A stretch of 64,000 bases of DNA from Strigamia acuminata (GCA_949358305.1 OX442316.1:13454001-13518000); one strand, 5' to 3'. Shown: positions 44,561-57,320, counted from the stretch's first letter. The notes: a model not told the origin generated them from the letters alone. Numbers and translations: made by a program.

Positions 44561-46449
44561 ATAGAAATAAAATAACAGAGCACAACCGAATCCCTATATA
44601 CTTCTTCTGCGTTTGTTTGTTTGTCTTTCGCAAACTTTCTAATCGTATTTTCTCTCTTTTGTGTATGGATTTATTGAATTACTGTTCTCCGCGAGTTGGA
44701 CTTCCTGTTGTTTGTAGTGAATTCCACTTTTCCGCGAGCAAACAACTTGATGGTTCTATTTTCTTCGACTTGAACTGCAAATACCAAAGTGTTGAGTCGA
44801 AACCATCTCCTTAATCCCCTTTCCAGGGTTTGCCGCCATTTGACCCCCGAACACGCAGGAATTTTCGACGCGTTACAAATCCAATGTGTTCCACAACGTC
44901 ATTTACCAGCCCACCATCATCGAACTTTTAAGAATTCCCATTCCGTTTCTCTCTCTCTCTCTCCTCTCGTCTTAAACCTCTTCAATACTCCTCTCTTCCC
45001 AACATGGCAGCAAATTAACAATCTCCTTTTTTGCACACCAGCCAACAGTGATGGATGAGTGTGTGTGTGTGTGTGTGTGGCTCAATCTATTCCAATGCAA
45101 TCGATCTACTTCACTTCCAACTAACAATTTACTGCGAAACAAAAAAAAATTTTTCATGTCCGCAACCGCGCGCTCATTCACATTTCCATTTCTTCCTCAA
45201 ACAAAATTACCATTTAAAAAGAAGAGAAGAAAAAAAAAATTGAAATATTTTCCAGCTCAATCAACAACTTGCAAAAGGGGTTCCTTTTTTTTCCAAACGA
45301 ACAACAAACAGAAAGGAAATTCGAAACAGATTAAACCGTTTCTTTGTCTGCTTTTAATAAATGCTGTGGCGCGTGTGCGATCACGTTTCACGCATTCTTT
45401 ATCCCGAGTAAAGGAGAGTAAAGCCTCGAAAAGGAAGCCTGAAAAACTTTTAACTTGCCACCAGACGACGCAGCGGTTTGACAAAATTACCATCATCCGT
45501 ATACATTATCAGAAATCGACTGAATTCGTTTATACATGTTCTGAAGACCACCATCTGTTAACCTTCCCCCATTACATAGTAAAAATTCCATTACCTTTTT
45601 TTCTCTCCATCTCTTCCGCTTCGCATCCCTTTTTGTATCAAACGGCAAAAGGAACTGAATTTAAAATTTACTCCAAAAAATAAAAAAAGCAGGAAAAAAA
45701 AACCAACAAAGTTCATGTTTTATTAGAACCAGCAGTTCTAAATGGAGCAATATGTAGTGAGAATGAAATGGGCAGCAAACATCTGCCTCTATTCCGCTGA
45801 CCAATTCCCGCCTTTATAACCCATCAACAGCTTCATCATCTTCTGCAAACTCGTGTTGGTTGGTTGATAGTTTAATGTTACCAGCGGTTACGAAGGCCAA
45901 CAACTTAAAGGCAAATTAAAAATAGGTGCATTCAATCCTCAAAAGACAAACTGACTACTGGTACCACATTTCTTCAATTCTAAGACGCATCTCCCAATTT
46001 TAGAGATATTTATACGCGAAAAAAAGTGCATTTTAAAATCGAAGAAACACCGTATTCATCTGAAATCACTAAAAAACAGGATACGTTTAATTTTTTTACA
46101 TCATATCTCTGACAAGACAGCTTGAAAGACTTCAAACAAGAGGATTAAGAATTGAAATCGCTTCTTTGACTTATAAAAGTGACTTATCTCTTCCGCACCT
46201 GCTATTGGCTATTGTTACCACGTGTCATAGGTTCAATTTTTAGTGTGTTCAATTGAGAATTCACTTCTTTAAGAAGAAAAGTGAATTTATCCTTTGGGGA
46301 TTAAATACTCCTAAGACTAAAGCAGCAAACCGTCAACTAAATTCCATTAAAAAAATATTTTTTTTTAGAAATTCAAACCCATACAATTTCCCTCCACATT
46401 ATTTGAAATGTTCAATTCTTCACTCTTTACGAGCAAGGCCCAAATAAAA
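44561..46449. other. Non-coding spacer with microsatellites
   Basis: A CT run near 44950 and a (GT)n run at 45060-45079. The 211-codon plus-strand frame at 45048-45683 begins in the GT repeat and is Lys/Phe/Thr-rich, so I regard it as composition-driven. Confidence 0.5.
45060..45079. repeat. (GT)n microsatellite
   Basis: About ten GT units. Confidence 0.9.
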
Positions 46450-46700
46450 GAATTGACAGTTCACTAGTCTGTGAGTAATTGACGGCACACAATAGTGCGC
46501 AGTGGGCTCTGCTCTCTGATGATGTCTCAACATGTTGGAAATAGCAGCCAGGTCAGCTGTCAACCAGGGGGAATCAATACATCGACCCACCCAACTGGCC
46601 GCAAGGTCAACTCTGATGACCATCACGACAGATGGCTTCCATTTTAAACACCAGCAAAGGGCGTGGTCCCAACTTCTGTTACCAAACTACTACACATTTC
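46450..46700. promoter_or_regulatory. GC-richer island with AGGTCA-like half-sites
   Basis: Within 46545-46625 the sequences CAGGTCAGC, AAGGTCAAC and ATGACCATC resemble nuclear-receptor half-sites (AGGTCA). A short plus-strand frame (MMSQHVGNSSQVSCQPGG and onward, 42 codons) and a longer minus-strand frame are both open. It could be an enhancer or an exon; I cannot decide. Confidence 0.2.
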
Positions 46701-47374
46701 CACCTTTTCCTCTTTTCCCCGTCCTATGTAAATCTCGACCTCGAATTGACTGCACGACATTTGCACTGCACCATCCACAATAGCGTTTTCCTACAGAACG
46801 ACTTTCGGGTCATTTAAAATAGAAATATATATAAATATTTAAAAAGAGGACAAGAGGGGGCCGACAAGAAAAAATAATGGCAGCGGCGTAAATCAATTTA
46901 ACCAACTTTTTAATGTCACCTTTAGGAATGCAAAGCAGAGGAAAATTATCATGAAGGGCGAAGTTCTTGCAAAGAAATCGTCGAGTGTGGTGAAGGGGAG
47001 AGGAGAAGAGAAGAGAAGCAAGGCAACTCCTGTTCATGAGGCCTTTGAGAGTGACACCAACTAGGTTTTAATTCTCTCCCCTTTCTACGGACCAAAAGCG
47101 AATGAAAGCGCGCTTATTGGATAATAAAACTCAGACATGCAAAACATACAAAACATGGGGAAAAAAAAAGAAATTGCCTATTATACAATTTCCTATAATT
47201 TTCCCGTTCAAACAACATGGAATCTGGAAATTAAATCCTGCATCCTGCTGGGTATTTTCCGGTCTTACTTTGATCCGTTCTCGTGAATTTACGTCTTAAA
47301 GTGCAGTACACCCAATTCTGTTTTTACACGATAGATACGTTCCAGAAATAACGTGTAAAGAGAAACACTAGCTG
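46701..47374. other. Non-coding spacer
   Basis: No gene supported. Confidence 0.5.
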
Positions 47375-47531
47375 CATTCAAAAATAAAAATACAGTTTTA
47401 GTTTAGGTGTATTTTAAGTTTAAATTTTGATTTATTACAATAATTATAATAAATATTTTATGAATATATAATTATAATTAAAAATAATTAATTAATATAG
47501 TTTAAATTAATAAATAGGTCAGGAAACATTA
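47375..47531 (+). repeat. Dispersed repeat E, copy 2 (inverted relative to 24233)
   Basis: Contains TTTTAGTTTAGGTGTATTTT, TTTAAATTTTGATTTATTAC and AATAAATAGGTCAGGAAAC in order, the reverse complement of 24233-24352. Preceded by TAGCTGCATTC (47369-47379), an 11-mer also found at 52193 and inverted at 58380. Confidence 0.65.
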
Positions 47532-50138
47532 AAGTACCGTAATAGATGATTGTTTCCAGATTTAAACTTCTACGGCGTATTTCGTATGCGTATCACTTTA
47601 GTGTTTTATTAAAATAATTTTGATAGTATAAATATTAACACGATACTCGTGTTAGAATGATAACATCAGCTTATTCCTAGGCTTTCCTACCTTTCAATTC
47701 ACGTGTCCTCGTCAAGAATATTAGAGTGGGCAGGTGTCACGAAGCAGCAAGCAACTTGGAACCAATCGACTTTTGGCGTGTTTTCACTTCAACTTTAATA
47801 ACAAGCTTGTCAAGTCGAATAAGATGAAAGTACACACCCAAAAATCATTTCTCCCTCGTTCCATGTACATTCACACTTCACTACGGTTGACAAACATTAA
47901 GTAACGTGACTGAATGTATCCAGTCGATTCACGTCAACAAATACGTCAACAAAACGCCTTTTTCCCCACCATTTTTTGCGGTAAAAAAAAAACCAAAAAA
48001 AACACACAAACCATTCTGTTTTCATTAAATAAACACAACGGAAATGTAGGCCTACACCAACCGGAAGCCGGAGAAAAGTTGACAACATTTACTCGCCATT
48101 GTCGTCAAGAATTCAGGAAACTAGGACGCACACTGACCTAAGCTCGGAAGGAAGCTTTCATGCTTAAAACTGAAGTCCACACACCACTGACAAACTTTCA
48201 AATCTTTTTTTTATAAACACAAAAGCAACTCTTTATGCAATATTTACACTGCTTTAAGTATCGCAGGGCCCTATGCAGTAGTTTCTTCAGCCTAATGGTA
48301 AATCCGGCCCTGCAGCTTACACAGACAAAAATTGATTCCAATGACCAATAACAGCTGAAAGGCCTTTGGTAAAACAAAAGCGCGTATTGTATTTGTCATT
48401 CAAATCAATCTTTATACTAACAAGGAAACCGCAGTAGTGTGTAATCCACAAATGTGTGTTGTAACTGTTTGTAACAATGTGAGAAAGAGGTGCATTTAAA
48501 TAAAGAAAGTATTGACTGTGAACTCCAACATAGGACGGGTCCCCGAAAGTTGTCCAGACTAACAGGCTGCCATCGACTGCCCTAAATATCATTTCTTACC
48601 ATTTTAAATCAATATTCTACACAATCAAGACTTCTAGACCAAACATTTCATTAAAATTGCAGTACTGTACTGCCATAGCACAACCTAATCAAGATAGTGG
48701 TCTTTTTCATTTTTGTTGTCTATTTTATAGCGTTAGATTTCTTGGCGTTGCGAGTTTTTCCACTATATTTACACCCATATCGGGTAAAAGTACCTGCCAT
48801 TGATTTTATACTAAAAATAAAGTAAGCAATGTGTGATGCAGCGCCTGGAATTTAGCAAAGTGTGTGTCGTGCATCCATCCAATGCAATAAAAAAGCTTCT
48901 TTATTAAGCCTTCGCTGAGTGCAAACCTTGCGATAATAAATGAAATGGGGAAGGCAAATGAAAACCCATTCACAGCTTTTCCTTCTTAATGTGTTTTCAC
49001 TTGGAGCAGTTGGCTTCCACTTCGGCTTTGTTCTAATACATTTCAATGACCGGGATCAATTAGTTTGCTCCCACTGATAAAATATACCTGCATCCTCACC
49101 GCACCTCTTTCGCTGATGAAATTCTTTGCAATAAAACACACGACCACGAGCTCCAATTTATTATACGCTGAATAAAGCAAAAGGCCAAAAGAAAAGGAAT
49201 TTGCACGTGCAATTTCGCCCAGCACCTAAATGCATACTCGCAGGAAATCATTTACGAGACAAAATGACCTTTATGAGCCCACCACCACCACCACCATCGC
49301 CATCATCATTTCTTTGCTGCTTTCCCACTCGGCAATGCCATTTCCAGGACAACTATTTCCTTTCATAATAGCCAACCTTAAAACTAAAATATCACCATAT
49401 TACATTCACAGCAAGATGTGCTCCAAAATGCAAGCTTGGCGGACCCTACCAAACACAATGAGCCCAGTTTATAACCCTCTAAACATTCAACAACAACAAA
49501 AAATTCAATAAAAACCCAATCCAACAGCACTTATTAAACTTTTTCTATCCACAAAGCAAATTACAAACCAAAAACATTTTATTTCTCAGAATTCCTTCGC
49601 TTGAACGAACGAAAAAAAAAAAAGTCATGTTCGACTCACAAAGAAAATAACCGGAAAAACTGCTGGGAGATCAATGCTCTACACCTGTGCCGTGCTTTTC
49701 TAATCGGATTTTCTCATTAATGATTAACACAAATCCATCAGTTTTATAAAGAGAACGGAAGCAGAAAAAAATTCCCTTTTTCCAAACTCACGTGTAGAAC
49801 AAAAGTAGAAAGTGATGGAGGATGTTGTGATAAGGGCAAACGTCAATAGCAATGTCGTAATCCTACTATCTGTTCAACCCAGGCTTCAAGGAGAGATTTA
49901 AGAAAAGGAAAAAGTACGGGTAATTACCTCAGATTGTCATCAGGAAAAAAGGGTCTGCACTACTGATAAAAAGATCCAAACTTGTTACGAAATTATAGGG
50001 GATTAAAAATGGAAGGCGGTTTCCTGCGATAATCTTATCAAATTATTCTATCCCGCTTAAGCCCATCAGATTCCCCGTGTGAAAATGTCCTTTTAGGTGC
50101 GTTCGTTCTAAAAACCGAAAAGTGTCTTCGAATTACAC
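47532..50138. other. Non-coding spacer
   Basis: No gene supported. 48255-48316 carries GC-rich transposon-end-like sequence (GCAGGGCCCTATGCAG and CCGGCCCTG on opposite sides), probably a small decayed element. Confidence 0.45.
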
Positions 50139-50660
50139 CAGTGGCGGAACTTCAAATTTTCGGGTTTTCGGGCCAAAAGTCACGAACTGGTGTGAAGTCT
50201 TAATAACTTTTTTTGAATTAAATTTTTTAAAAAATTTTCTTTTACTATTTTGATGAAAAGACTTAGAAGATTAATCATGGAAAAATTCACAACCGAACAG
50301 AGACCACCAAATTGTTAAATTTTACTAACAACCCCGAAGATCGTTTTATCATTAGACTTCCTATTTTCTGAAATTTTATATATTTATTTATCGTTTCGTG
50401 TATATTTTATTTATAAATAATTTACTTGTACTAATGAAACAAGTTTTAAACTTGAGAGAGTGATCATTTCCCAGTCTAGATGCCTTGCGGAGGCAGATTT
50501 CAAGTCTGGGGGCTCCTCTGGGCTTTTTCGGGGCCCTAATAGCAAGAAAAAAATTCAGAATTTTTTTTTTAGAATATTCTTTATAGGATTTTTTTTTATT
50601 TAGAGTTTGGAGGGCTTCGCATTCGCAAGGGGCCCTTTACCTGTGAAAACCTACAAATCC
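50139..50660 (+). mobile_element. hAT-like remnant starting CAGTGGCGG
   Basis: CAGTGGCGG at 50139 is followed by GGG-rich stretches (GGGGGCTCCTCTGGGC, GGGGCCC) common in hAT-derived non-autonomous elements. A right end could be the decayed CTGCCCACT near 50663, or CCGCCACTG at 52002 with later insertions. The 8-bp flanks do not match for either. Confidence 0.35.
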
Positions 50661-51495
50661 TACTGCCCACTAAGCTAATTTGAGAAATTCTGAGTGAAAA
50701 CAAATAAACTGTTTCAATTGCGTGAATTTCACTGTCAAAAATTAAAAGTTATGGATCAAACTATCACTTTTTGAACTGAGCAAATTTGGCCAGAATTCAA
50801 AAAAAAAATTTCAAATTAGTCAAAATGTGCATTTAAATGCATTGCCATTCATATAGCAGCGTGAATTCATCTCGCATTTCTTCATCTTAACCTAAATTTC
50901 ACAGCAAAAACGTCTCAATCGTCTACATCAACTTGAATTTAAAGGTAGGGTACACTGGAATGCCTTCAGAGAAAAAGCAACAAAAAACAAAACACTACTC
51001 TGGATGTTTTGAGTTGTTAGCCCAAGGATGTTACATGTGCAAACAAAAGATAACTGAAAAAACTCAACCCAAAGCCATTGAAATTTTCTATTGATTCACA
51101 CGTTGCATTATTAAAGACAACAACAACAACAAAGGCAAATGTTGTTCTTAACGAAGCAAAATATAGGCATTAAGCCAACACACTTTAGAGACAACATTAG
51201 TGGTTTATTACAAACCAGTAGAAACTATGTTGAACCACCACAATCCAATAATAGCAAATGCAACTGAAATTTGTTATTCGATTGTTTCCATAGACGAATT
51301 GCAAACTTTTTTCCATTTCGTAAACTACTTGGATGGCCGACTTACTTGAAATCCCAGCTGTCTTATCCTCCCAGATTTAAGGTATTGTTTCTGTAGCAAC
51401 AACACCTACCAACTGTTTTTACCCTAGTTCTCGATGTAAATGGAAAGTTGGATCTTTAAGAAAGTCGTCTCACAGAATGCGCTGTGCATGGCCTA
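50661..51495. other. Non-coding spacer
   Basis: No gene supported. Confidence 0.5.
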
Positions 51496-51837
51496 ATACC
51501 ATGTTCACACCAACAGATCGAGTTTGGCTGGATCTGATCCGCCCGATCAGGTCCAACTGAACAGAGTTCTCCATATTCACTTGGATGGAGTTGTGTTCAC
51601 ATCAAAATGTGATTCAAACAAACCAACAAACAAACAAACCGCATTTTATGCGCAACAATGGAATGCTACAGACTGCTGATATTGTTCCAATTTGAATCCA
51701 AACGTGAATCTAGTTGACAACGGAGTTGTTGGGTGCACGGATCTAGATCCGTGAACGGAGTTTAGTGTTCACACCAATCTTGGATCTAGATCCGCAGCTT
51801 TGGATGAGATCCAAAAGCTTGGTGTGAAACATGGCAT
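51496..51837. mobile_element. TA-flanked hairpin MITE
   Basis: Left end ATACCATGTTCACACCAA and right end (reverse complement) ATGCCATGTTTCACACCAA form inverted termini, flanked by TA on both sides (51494-51495, 51838-51839). The interior is a chain of GGATCTAGATCC-type palindromes, including a perfect 18-mer CACGGATCTAGATCCGTG at 51736-51753. A TA duplication suggests the Tc1/mariner group, but the termini are not a family I can name. Confidence 0.6.
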
Positions 51838-51993
51838 TATACTGCAGAACGCCTTCAAATTCGAGTTATACATCAATCAAATTATTGCAGAAAACGCAAA
51901 ATTAGTTCAAAATGTTGTGTATTTTATTGCCGCCTTGATCCAATGTGTGCAATGCAGTGAAAACCCCATCTGTGGATCCTACAGATGCTAAAA

Positions 51994-52002
51994 CCGCCAC
52001 TG
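51994..52002 (-). mobile_element. hAT-type terminus CCGCCACTG
   Basis: The inverse of CAGTGGCGG. The 8-bp flank GATTGGTT is not found beside the ends at 5171 or 50139. Only one end is identified. Confidence 0.3.
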
Positions 52003-53488
52003 GATTGGTTGTTTCGAAAGCAACAAGAAAAATGTCACGGCATTCAAACAAAACCTAACCTAACCCACCCTAAATGTGATAATAGCCAGGCTATTTATTT
52101 TTATGTATCAATAGACATTTCGAACCATAGCATTTTCCTCGGTCAACAACCACTTCTATTTCTGAATGTCAAAATACGCTTTTAGAACCGAGTAGCTGCA
52201 TTCGACAAATCATTCAGACTAAACAGCACTGCTTGTCTCAATCTAACTTACAAACCGGTGGCTGATTGGGTCTGCTTTCGGTTGTAGTGCGCTCGCACAC
52301 AGCGTTTAAACAGCAAAATACGTTCAACTACAATTTAAAACCGACTTTTCGAACGCAGTTAGTGATTGAGAAACTATCTTCCCACCCCGCTTTGTTTCTT
52401 GCCCACTTTGAACCCGGCTTTAATCTTTTCAAAAACACGAGTACAGAACCATATTGAAATTAGCAAAGAAACTTTTTCCACCACGGCTGCAACTCGAGAT
52501 AACAAGATAATCTTAATTGACCCAAAACTTCCCACCAAAACAAAACAAAAAATCATAAAAACTAACCTATTAAATCACTCGAAAACTCTCCATCTTAAAC
52601 AATAGTAATTCCAAACTCAACTTTCAATTTACCACAAAATGCACAACTCCGATTACCCATTCCAATCATATCTGGATTTTCCTCCCAACCTATTAATAAC
52701 AAACCATTCGCCACACAGCCTATTAGGCCCGAAGAACTGGCAAGCATAATCTCCACGCCATATACATGCATACATATAAATATAAATATACCTCCTCAAC
52801 ATCATCAAACTCATTGGCACACGCTACTCGGCCCAACACAACTCAGCCCGCCCCTTCCATATAACTCTGAGAGCTCGCAGCTTTAGAAGCAAGTCGCACA
52901 CCGAATGACAAATCCGATACGAGCTTACAATGGCAATTGAATGGATGACAGCTGCGATGAAATCCTGATTTACAACCACCACTCCAAGATCCATCAGCTG
53001 GCGAAACAAGAAAAAAAGAGAATGGAACGACAACAGTAAAAGACCCGGTAAAGGGAACGAATGACCCACCACCACCACCACCGCCACGCACAACTCCCAA
53101 CAAAGTACACATACTCCATCAGCTTTGAATGTGACATCTTCTCTTTATTGCGGATGACGTCAACAGTCAAATCTGTTCTCTCTGTCTCAATTCTCACTTT
53201 CCAAATGGAGTGTACTAAAGGAAAAAGTAAAAAGACCCATCGTCTCCCCGTTCTATCTCTAGAATATAATCCCATAGATATTTTTCCTTCCTCCTTATTG
53301 GCCATTTCAAATGACACATTTTCCAATTTTTCTCCCGGGTTGGATGAGTTGGAGCGTGGAGAAAGTACAGAAGTGAAAATCGGCAAAACTTTTTTTTCCA
53401 CAATACATAAAAAAAAATAAAATGTATTGTATGCAACACATCATTTTCATTGAAACCAAGTTACGGTAGTTGTTTCTCGTCAATACCC
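52003..53488. other. Non-coding spacer
   Basis: A/C-rich plus strand, a CAC-repeat near 53065, and no supported gene. Confidence 0.5.
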
Positions 53489-53745
53489 ATATGAAATTAT
53501 ATTGCAATGTATTTTGAAATGCACTAGGTTTCGCGATGATGAATTTTTTAATACAAATGATAATACATTTTGTAAAATGTCTTTTTAAAAACATTCCCAA
53601 TACTATTATTTGTCAAATATGAATACATTTTCTCAATTGTATTATGAAATGCATTATTTTAATGGACAAATACATATTTAATTCTCGCAAATGGGAAGCC
53701 ATAGTGCGGAATGGTTAAATGAAAAGCAGTATATTCTAAAATATA
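53489..53745. mobile_element. MITE family D, diverged copy 5
   Basis: Begins CCCATATGAAATTATATTGC and contains CAATGTATTTTGAAATGCA, ACATTTTGTAAAATG and TATATTTTTGAAGCAT blocks shared with the other copies, but rearranged and with both termini degraded. Confidence 0.5.
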
Positions 53746-54231
53746 TTTTTGAAGCATCTGAGTTGCCATGCAGTTGCAACATGAAGGACATTTTGATTAA
53801 TATTATTGCATACAATTTTTAAAAATCCTGAAAGAAAATTTAGTGCTCATGCACACAAACTTGTTCCCAGTAACTTTGCCACTTGCAACATTAAACTTTA
53901 TTACTGACATTTGCCACTAAAGCTATTATTTAGAGAGAAACATGCATATAAGCTCGCAGTATATACCTCATTGGCTGTTTACGCTTTCTATTATTCCCAA
54001 CCAAAATAAATTACACTAAAATCATTAATACAAGTGGTGATGTCAGTCATGCGATATATTTATCCTTAAAATCCTATTAGAAGATACCTGCCACCCACCA
54101 CAAAGCCAATTTGATCAACGACTGTTGCTGTTAATAATTGCCGAGATCAAGGATCGTCTTACCTTGTGCTACACTTCCACAAGCGCTGAAGACTTATCGG
54201 TAACTCCACTTCGCACCAACTACATTGATGC
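53746..54231. other. Non-coding spacer
   Basis: No gene supported. Confidence 0.5.
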
Positions 54232-54405
54232 TAAGTTCATACTGCGCATCCCATTCTGCGCAGATGATTTCCTAATTCTAGTCGTTGCTTTAGCAGTATC
54301 AAGCCTAATATTACGCCTGATAATGCTAAAATAAAGTAAATAAACAACAATAAACTCATTAACAAAAGTAATTTACAGCATAGTAACGAAATATTGTTGC
54401 TTTTT
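54232..54405 (+). repeat. Dispersed repeat C, copy 2
   Basis: The same element as 8519-8685: ACTGCGCATCCCATTCTGCG, then CAGTAT and the TAATGCTAAAATAAAGTA and AAAAGTAATTTACA blocks in order. This copy has extra sequence around TTACGCCTGA. Confidence 0.7.
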
Positions 54406-55829
54406 TCTTCCTTTGTGTACAACAAGCTTGACAGTCTAAACCAAAACTAAACTAAAACATTCATGTCTGCCCACACATAAAGGCAACAAATACATGATTT
54501 TTAGAAATAATAACAGATGATTGCACTATTCACTTGTGCGCAATAAACGATTTTAGACTTTGTGTTTTCATGTGCTAAAAATGGAATTTAGTGTTTGAAT
54601 TTGGCATCAAGATATCACGCAAATTCTAGTAAATGTGCTTTGACTTGATGCCCACAGAAAATCACAAATATTTATGATAATTCTTTCACTGCTCATTTGT
54701 GATAATTATTAAAAGCAGTTTCAATTGTCTTTTAATTAGATTTTAATGTTTCAACATAAAAATAAATCCAATTAAAATCACGCATCAACTTTTGGTTTAA
54801 AAGAAAGGAAAAAAAGAAAGGAAAAAACTTTCTATTTTTTTTTACTACGCTTTTCCAGCCAATAAGAAGAGTTTGTGTGTAGTGCCATCATTTAGATCTA
54901 TCTCGTTTCATTGCTTTCCATCTCCTTCACGAAATTATATAAAAAGTTTATTTCATCATCAATGATAACTTTATATCGCCTTTCCCTCCAATCATTTCCA
55001 AACCCATTTTCACATTTATAGAGAACTTAAAATCTACGATTTCTATAAAACTATAAAAATAAAATAAAAAATTCAACGCTCAATTTCAATTTGTGCCACC
55101 ACAGACTCAAAACTTACAGCACGCTTTTAAAACTCAATTGCCAACTGCCAATATCGCCCAACAACAAACCGAGCGAATGAAACAGACAACACACGCACAA
55201 CATCGCTTTATTTATTTATCTGCCATAACACTTGCGCACAAAGCTCTCCTTAACAGATTCGCACCAAAATTGCTCATCCGAGCGGCGCAAAAACCGAAAA
55301 CGGATGAGAAGCGAAAGGAACTCCAACACACTCGCTGCTCTCAATTTCCATTATTCACCGTGTAAATTGAACTGTCTCTCTACTTCATCTTCATGAAAAT
55401 AATAAGAAAAAAAATTAACAAAATGAAAAAATATGTATATATAGAGAAAAATTACTTCTCGCTTTGCCACTTACATAATGGCACCAACTTTCTTCCTCCT
55501 TCCTTCCTTCCCTCCCCAACCAACCTCACCAAATTTACAAATTATTTCATCCACATGCAAAGAAGCAGTGGGGGTGATAAAAGAAAGAAAGAAAAATAAA
55601 TAAAACGGCCTTTTCACACCATTTGCGCATTCCACGCATGCGTTTTGCAGCGTTTTGCAGTCCCATTAAAACTTTTATGGCCCATAATTGCGTACGGAAA
55701 AGAAGATGTGGGGGGAAAACACACACACAAACATTTGGTGGATGTGTGGGAGTGTGTGGGAGTGCGTGGGGGGCGGGAAAGTGTATTTGGATTTGCCATC
55801 CCATACAATTCAAAGTTTAAGTTGGGTGA
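54406..55829. other. Non-coding spacer
   Basis: No gene supported. 55500 is CT-rich and 55735-55780 is G-rich (GTGTGGGAGTGTGTGGGAGT). Confidence 0.5.
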
Positions 55830-55965
55830 TCAGCACGCACGTGCGAGCCATGGCGTCCCTCAGCGATAAACTTCGGCTCTGTAACAACGTCTTTTACTAC
55901 TTCCCACAATGCATTACGGTTTTCCCTAAGTGCAAATTGACAGAGCATGCGCGAGTGTATATCCA
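55830..55965. promoter_or_regulatory. Promoter-like island with ZNF143/Staf-like and NRF-1-like motifs
   Basis: TACTACTTCCCACAATGCAT (about 55895-55914) resembles the Staf/ZNF143 site (TTCCCANAATGC), and GCATGCGCGAG (about 55947) resembles the NRF-1 site. CACGTGCGAGCC then ATGG at about 55852 opens a plus-strand frame starting MASLSDKLRLCNNVF. The GC content is raised. This could be a housekeeping-type promoter; the gene it would serve is not identified. Confidence 0.3.
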
Positions 55966-56800
55966 AAGAGGGTCAGACAATTCAAAATTTACTCGCACAC
56001 ACTCTTGTTCATGCGGAATACAAAGAGTTGTTGCGCGTAAATTTCAAAAGAAAAAGGATGAATAATAATGCGTCCTGTGGCTTTATGTGTCAGATAAAAA
56101 TAATTAGTCAAATGGTTTCACTTCAAGATACTTATCTCTTATATTTTTCATGCATTTCTGCAGGATTTATTGCACATCACGTGGGAATTATGCGGACGGT
56201 ATCTACCAGACTATCATCAAAGTTCTTTTTGCGTCTTTTATTTACTGCTATTCCATTAGTTAATGGAAAAACACTTAAAGTATTTAATTTTTCAACGTTG
56301 GTTTTAAGCTGTTTAAATTCATACAAAATTTACAAGCGAATGTCTTATGTTTATACATCTCTACGTGCATGCACACCGCCATGCTGTACACTCGTATTGC
56401 ATCGCGGAGTAATCTGCTGGATGATTTATTTACTTTCTGAATTGTTTATTTGCAAATCGTTAACTCAACTCTCGTTTTTACGACTAAATTCGTGAATAAT
56501 CACTTTGTCACAAAGATTAAAAACCATAAAAAATGTACAATGCAGATAATTTTATGCATAATTATTCCCGGTAGGCGCATTAAAAGTTAACTTTCTTTTA
56601 ATTTCACTTTAAGGCAAGATAAGATGGGCAAAATATCATGCAGAATGAATGCTCCAAAATTAAAGTTGACAATACAAACACCACCACACTTCAGCTTGCA
56701 CTTTTTACTTCCCAGGTCGAATCGCCATTCTGCATTCCAATTTAAGCATCACCACAACATCTAAGGCACTTTGGGTGCCTTTATCCCTCTAAAGTAAACC
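55966..56800. other. Open but unrecognised stretch
   Basis: A plus-strand frame at 55947-56495 (182 codons) is hydrophobic in its second half with many Leu, Ser and Cys, but has no domain I recognise and no clear start. It may be downstream of the promoter-like island, or chance. Confidence 0.25.
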
Positions 56801-56805
56801 TCAAT

Positions 56806-56900
56806 CACGTGATAGAGCAATCTGAACTCAAGTAACAGTTCCGTTTATATAAATTCCCCAATTTTAATGTGAGCTCCAAGCATTAACTATTCAGTAGGTG
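56806..56900 (+). promoter_or_regulatory. TATA box and donor-like arrangement
   Basis: CACGTG E-box (56806-56811), TATATAAA (56846-56853) and, about 45 bp on, TTCAGTAG followed by GTGAGT (donor at 56898). It resembles a TATA promoter with a very short first exon, but the spacing from TATA to a start is uncertain. Confidence 0.2.
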
Positions 56901-57100
56901 AGTTCATCAAGCATTTATACAAGCACGACGACTCATAACACGAGTTTTTAATTCATTGAACAGCTCAAACATTCACTCCTTGCCATGTGTTTCTTAAATA
57001 TCTCAAACACATCATTTTTCCACTTCATAATCCACACCAATCGAGTGCCTGAAGAAATCCGTTACCATCAGAAAAAAGACAAAAATGTTTTCATCTTTGG

Positions 57101-57312
57101 CCGTGGTGATTTTAGGGGTAGACGAGCTCGCCTAGCGCTTTTAGGACCAAAAAGACCCCAATTTTTCTTTCCCGCAAAGCCCCTAGATTTTCTTTCAATA
57201 AAAATCAGTCATCATATTTTATAGGCGTCAGAAAAACGTGAGGGAGAAATAGGCTAGCCGGCCTCGCACCTTATCTTTGCCTAGAGCCTAGCAGTTGCGA
57301 AACCCGCCACTG
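57101..57312. mobile_element. Complete 212-bp hAT-type non-autonomous element
   Basis: The left end CCGTGGTGATTTT and the right end, read inverted, CAGTGGCGGGTTT are inverted copies. The flanking 8-mers ATCTTTGG (57093-57100) and ACCTTTGG (57313-57320) differ at one base, as expected of an 8-bp hAT target duplication. The interior is non-coding with a CTAG-rich right half. This copy validates CAGTGGCGG as the family terminus. Confidence 0.65.
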
Positions 57313-57320
57313 ACCTTTGG

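Noticed and set aside
45048-45683. 211-codon plus-strand frame
   Set aside because: It begins in a GT microsatellite, is Lys/Phe/Thr-rich, and has no domain or splice signals.
55947-56495. 182-codon hydrophobic plus-strand frame as a membrane protein
   Set aside because: No recognisable topology or family, and the start is arbitrary. Kept only as a description of the stretch.
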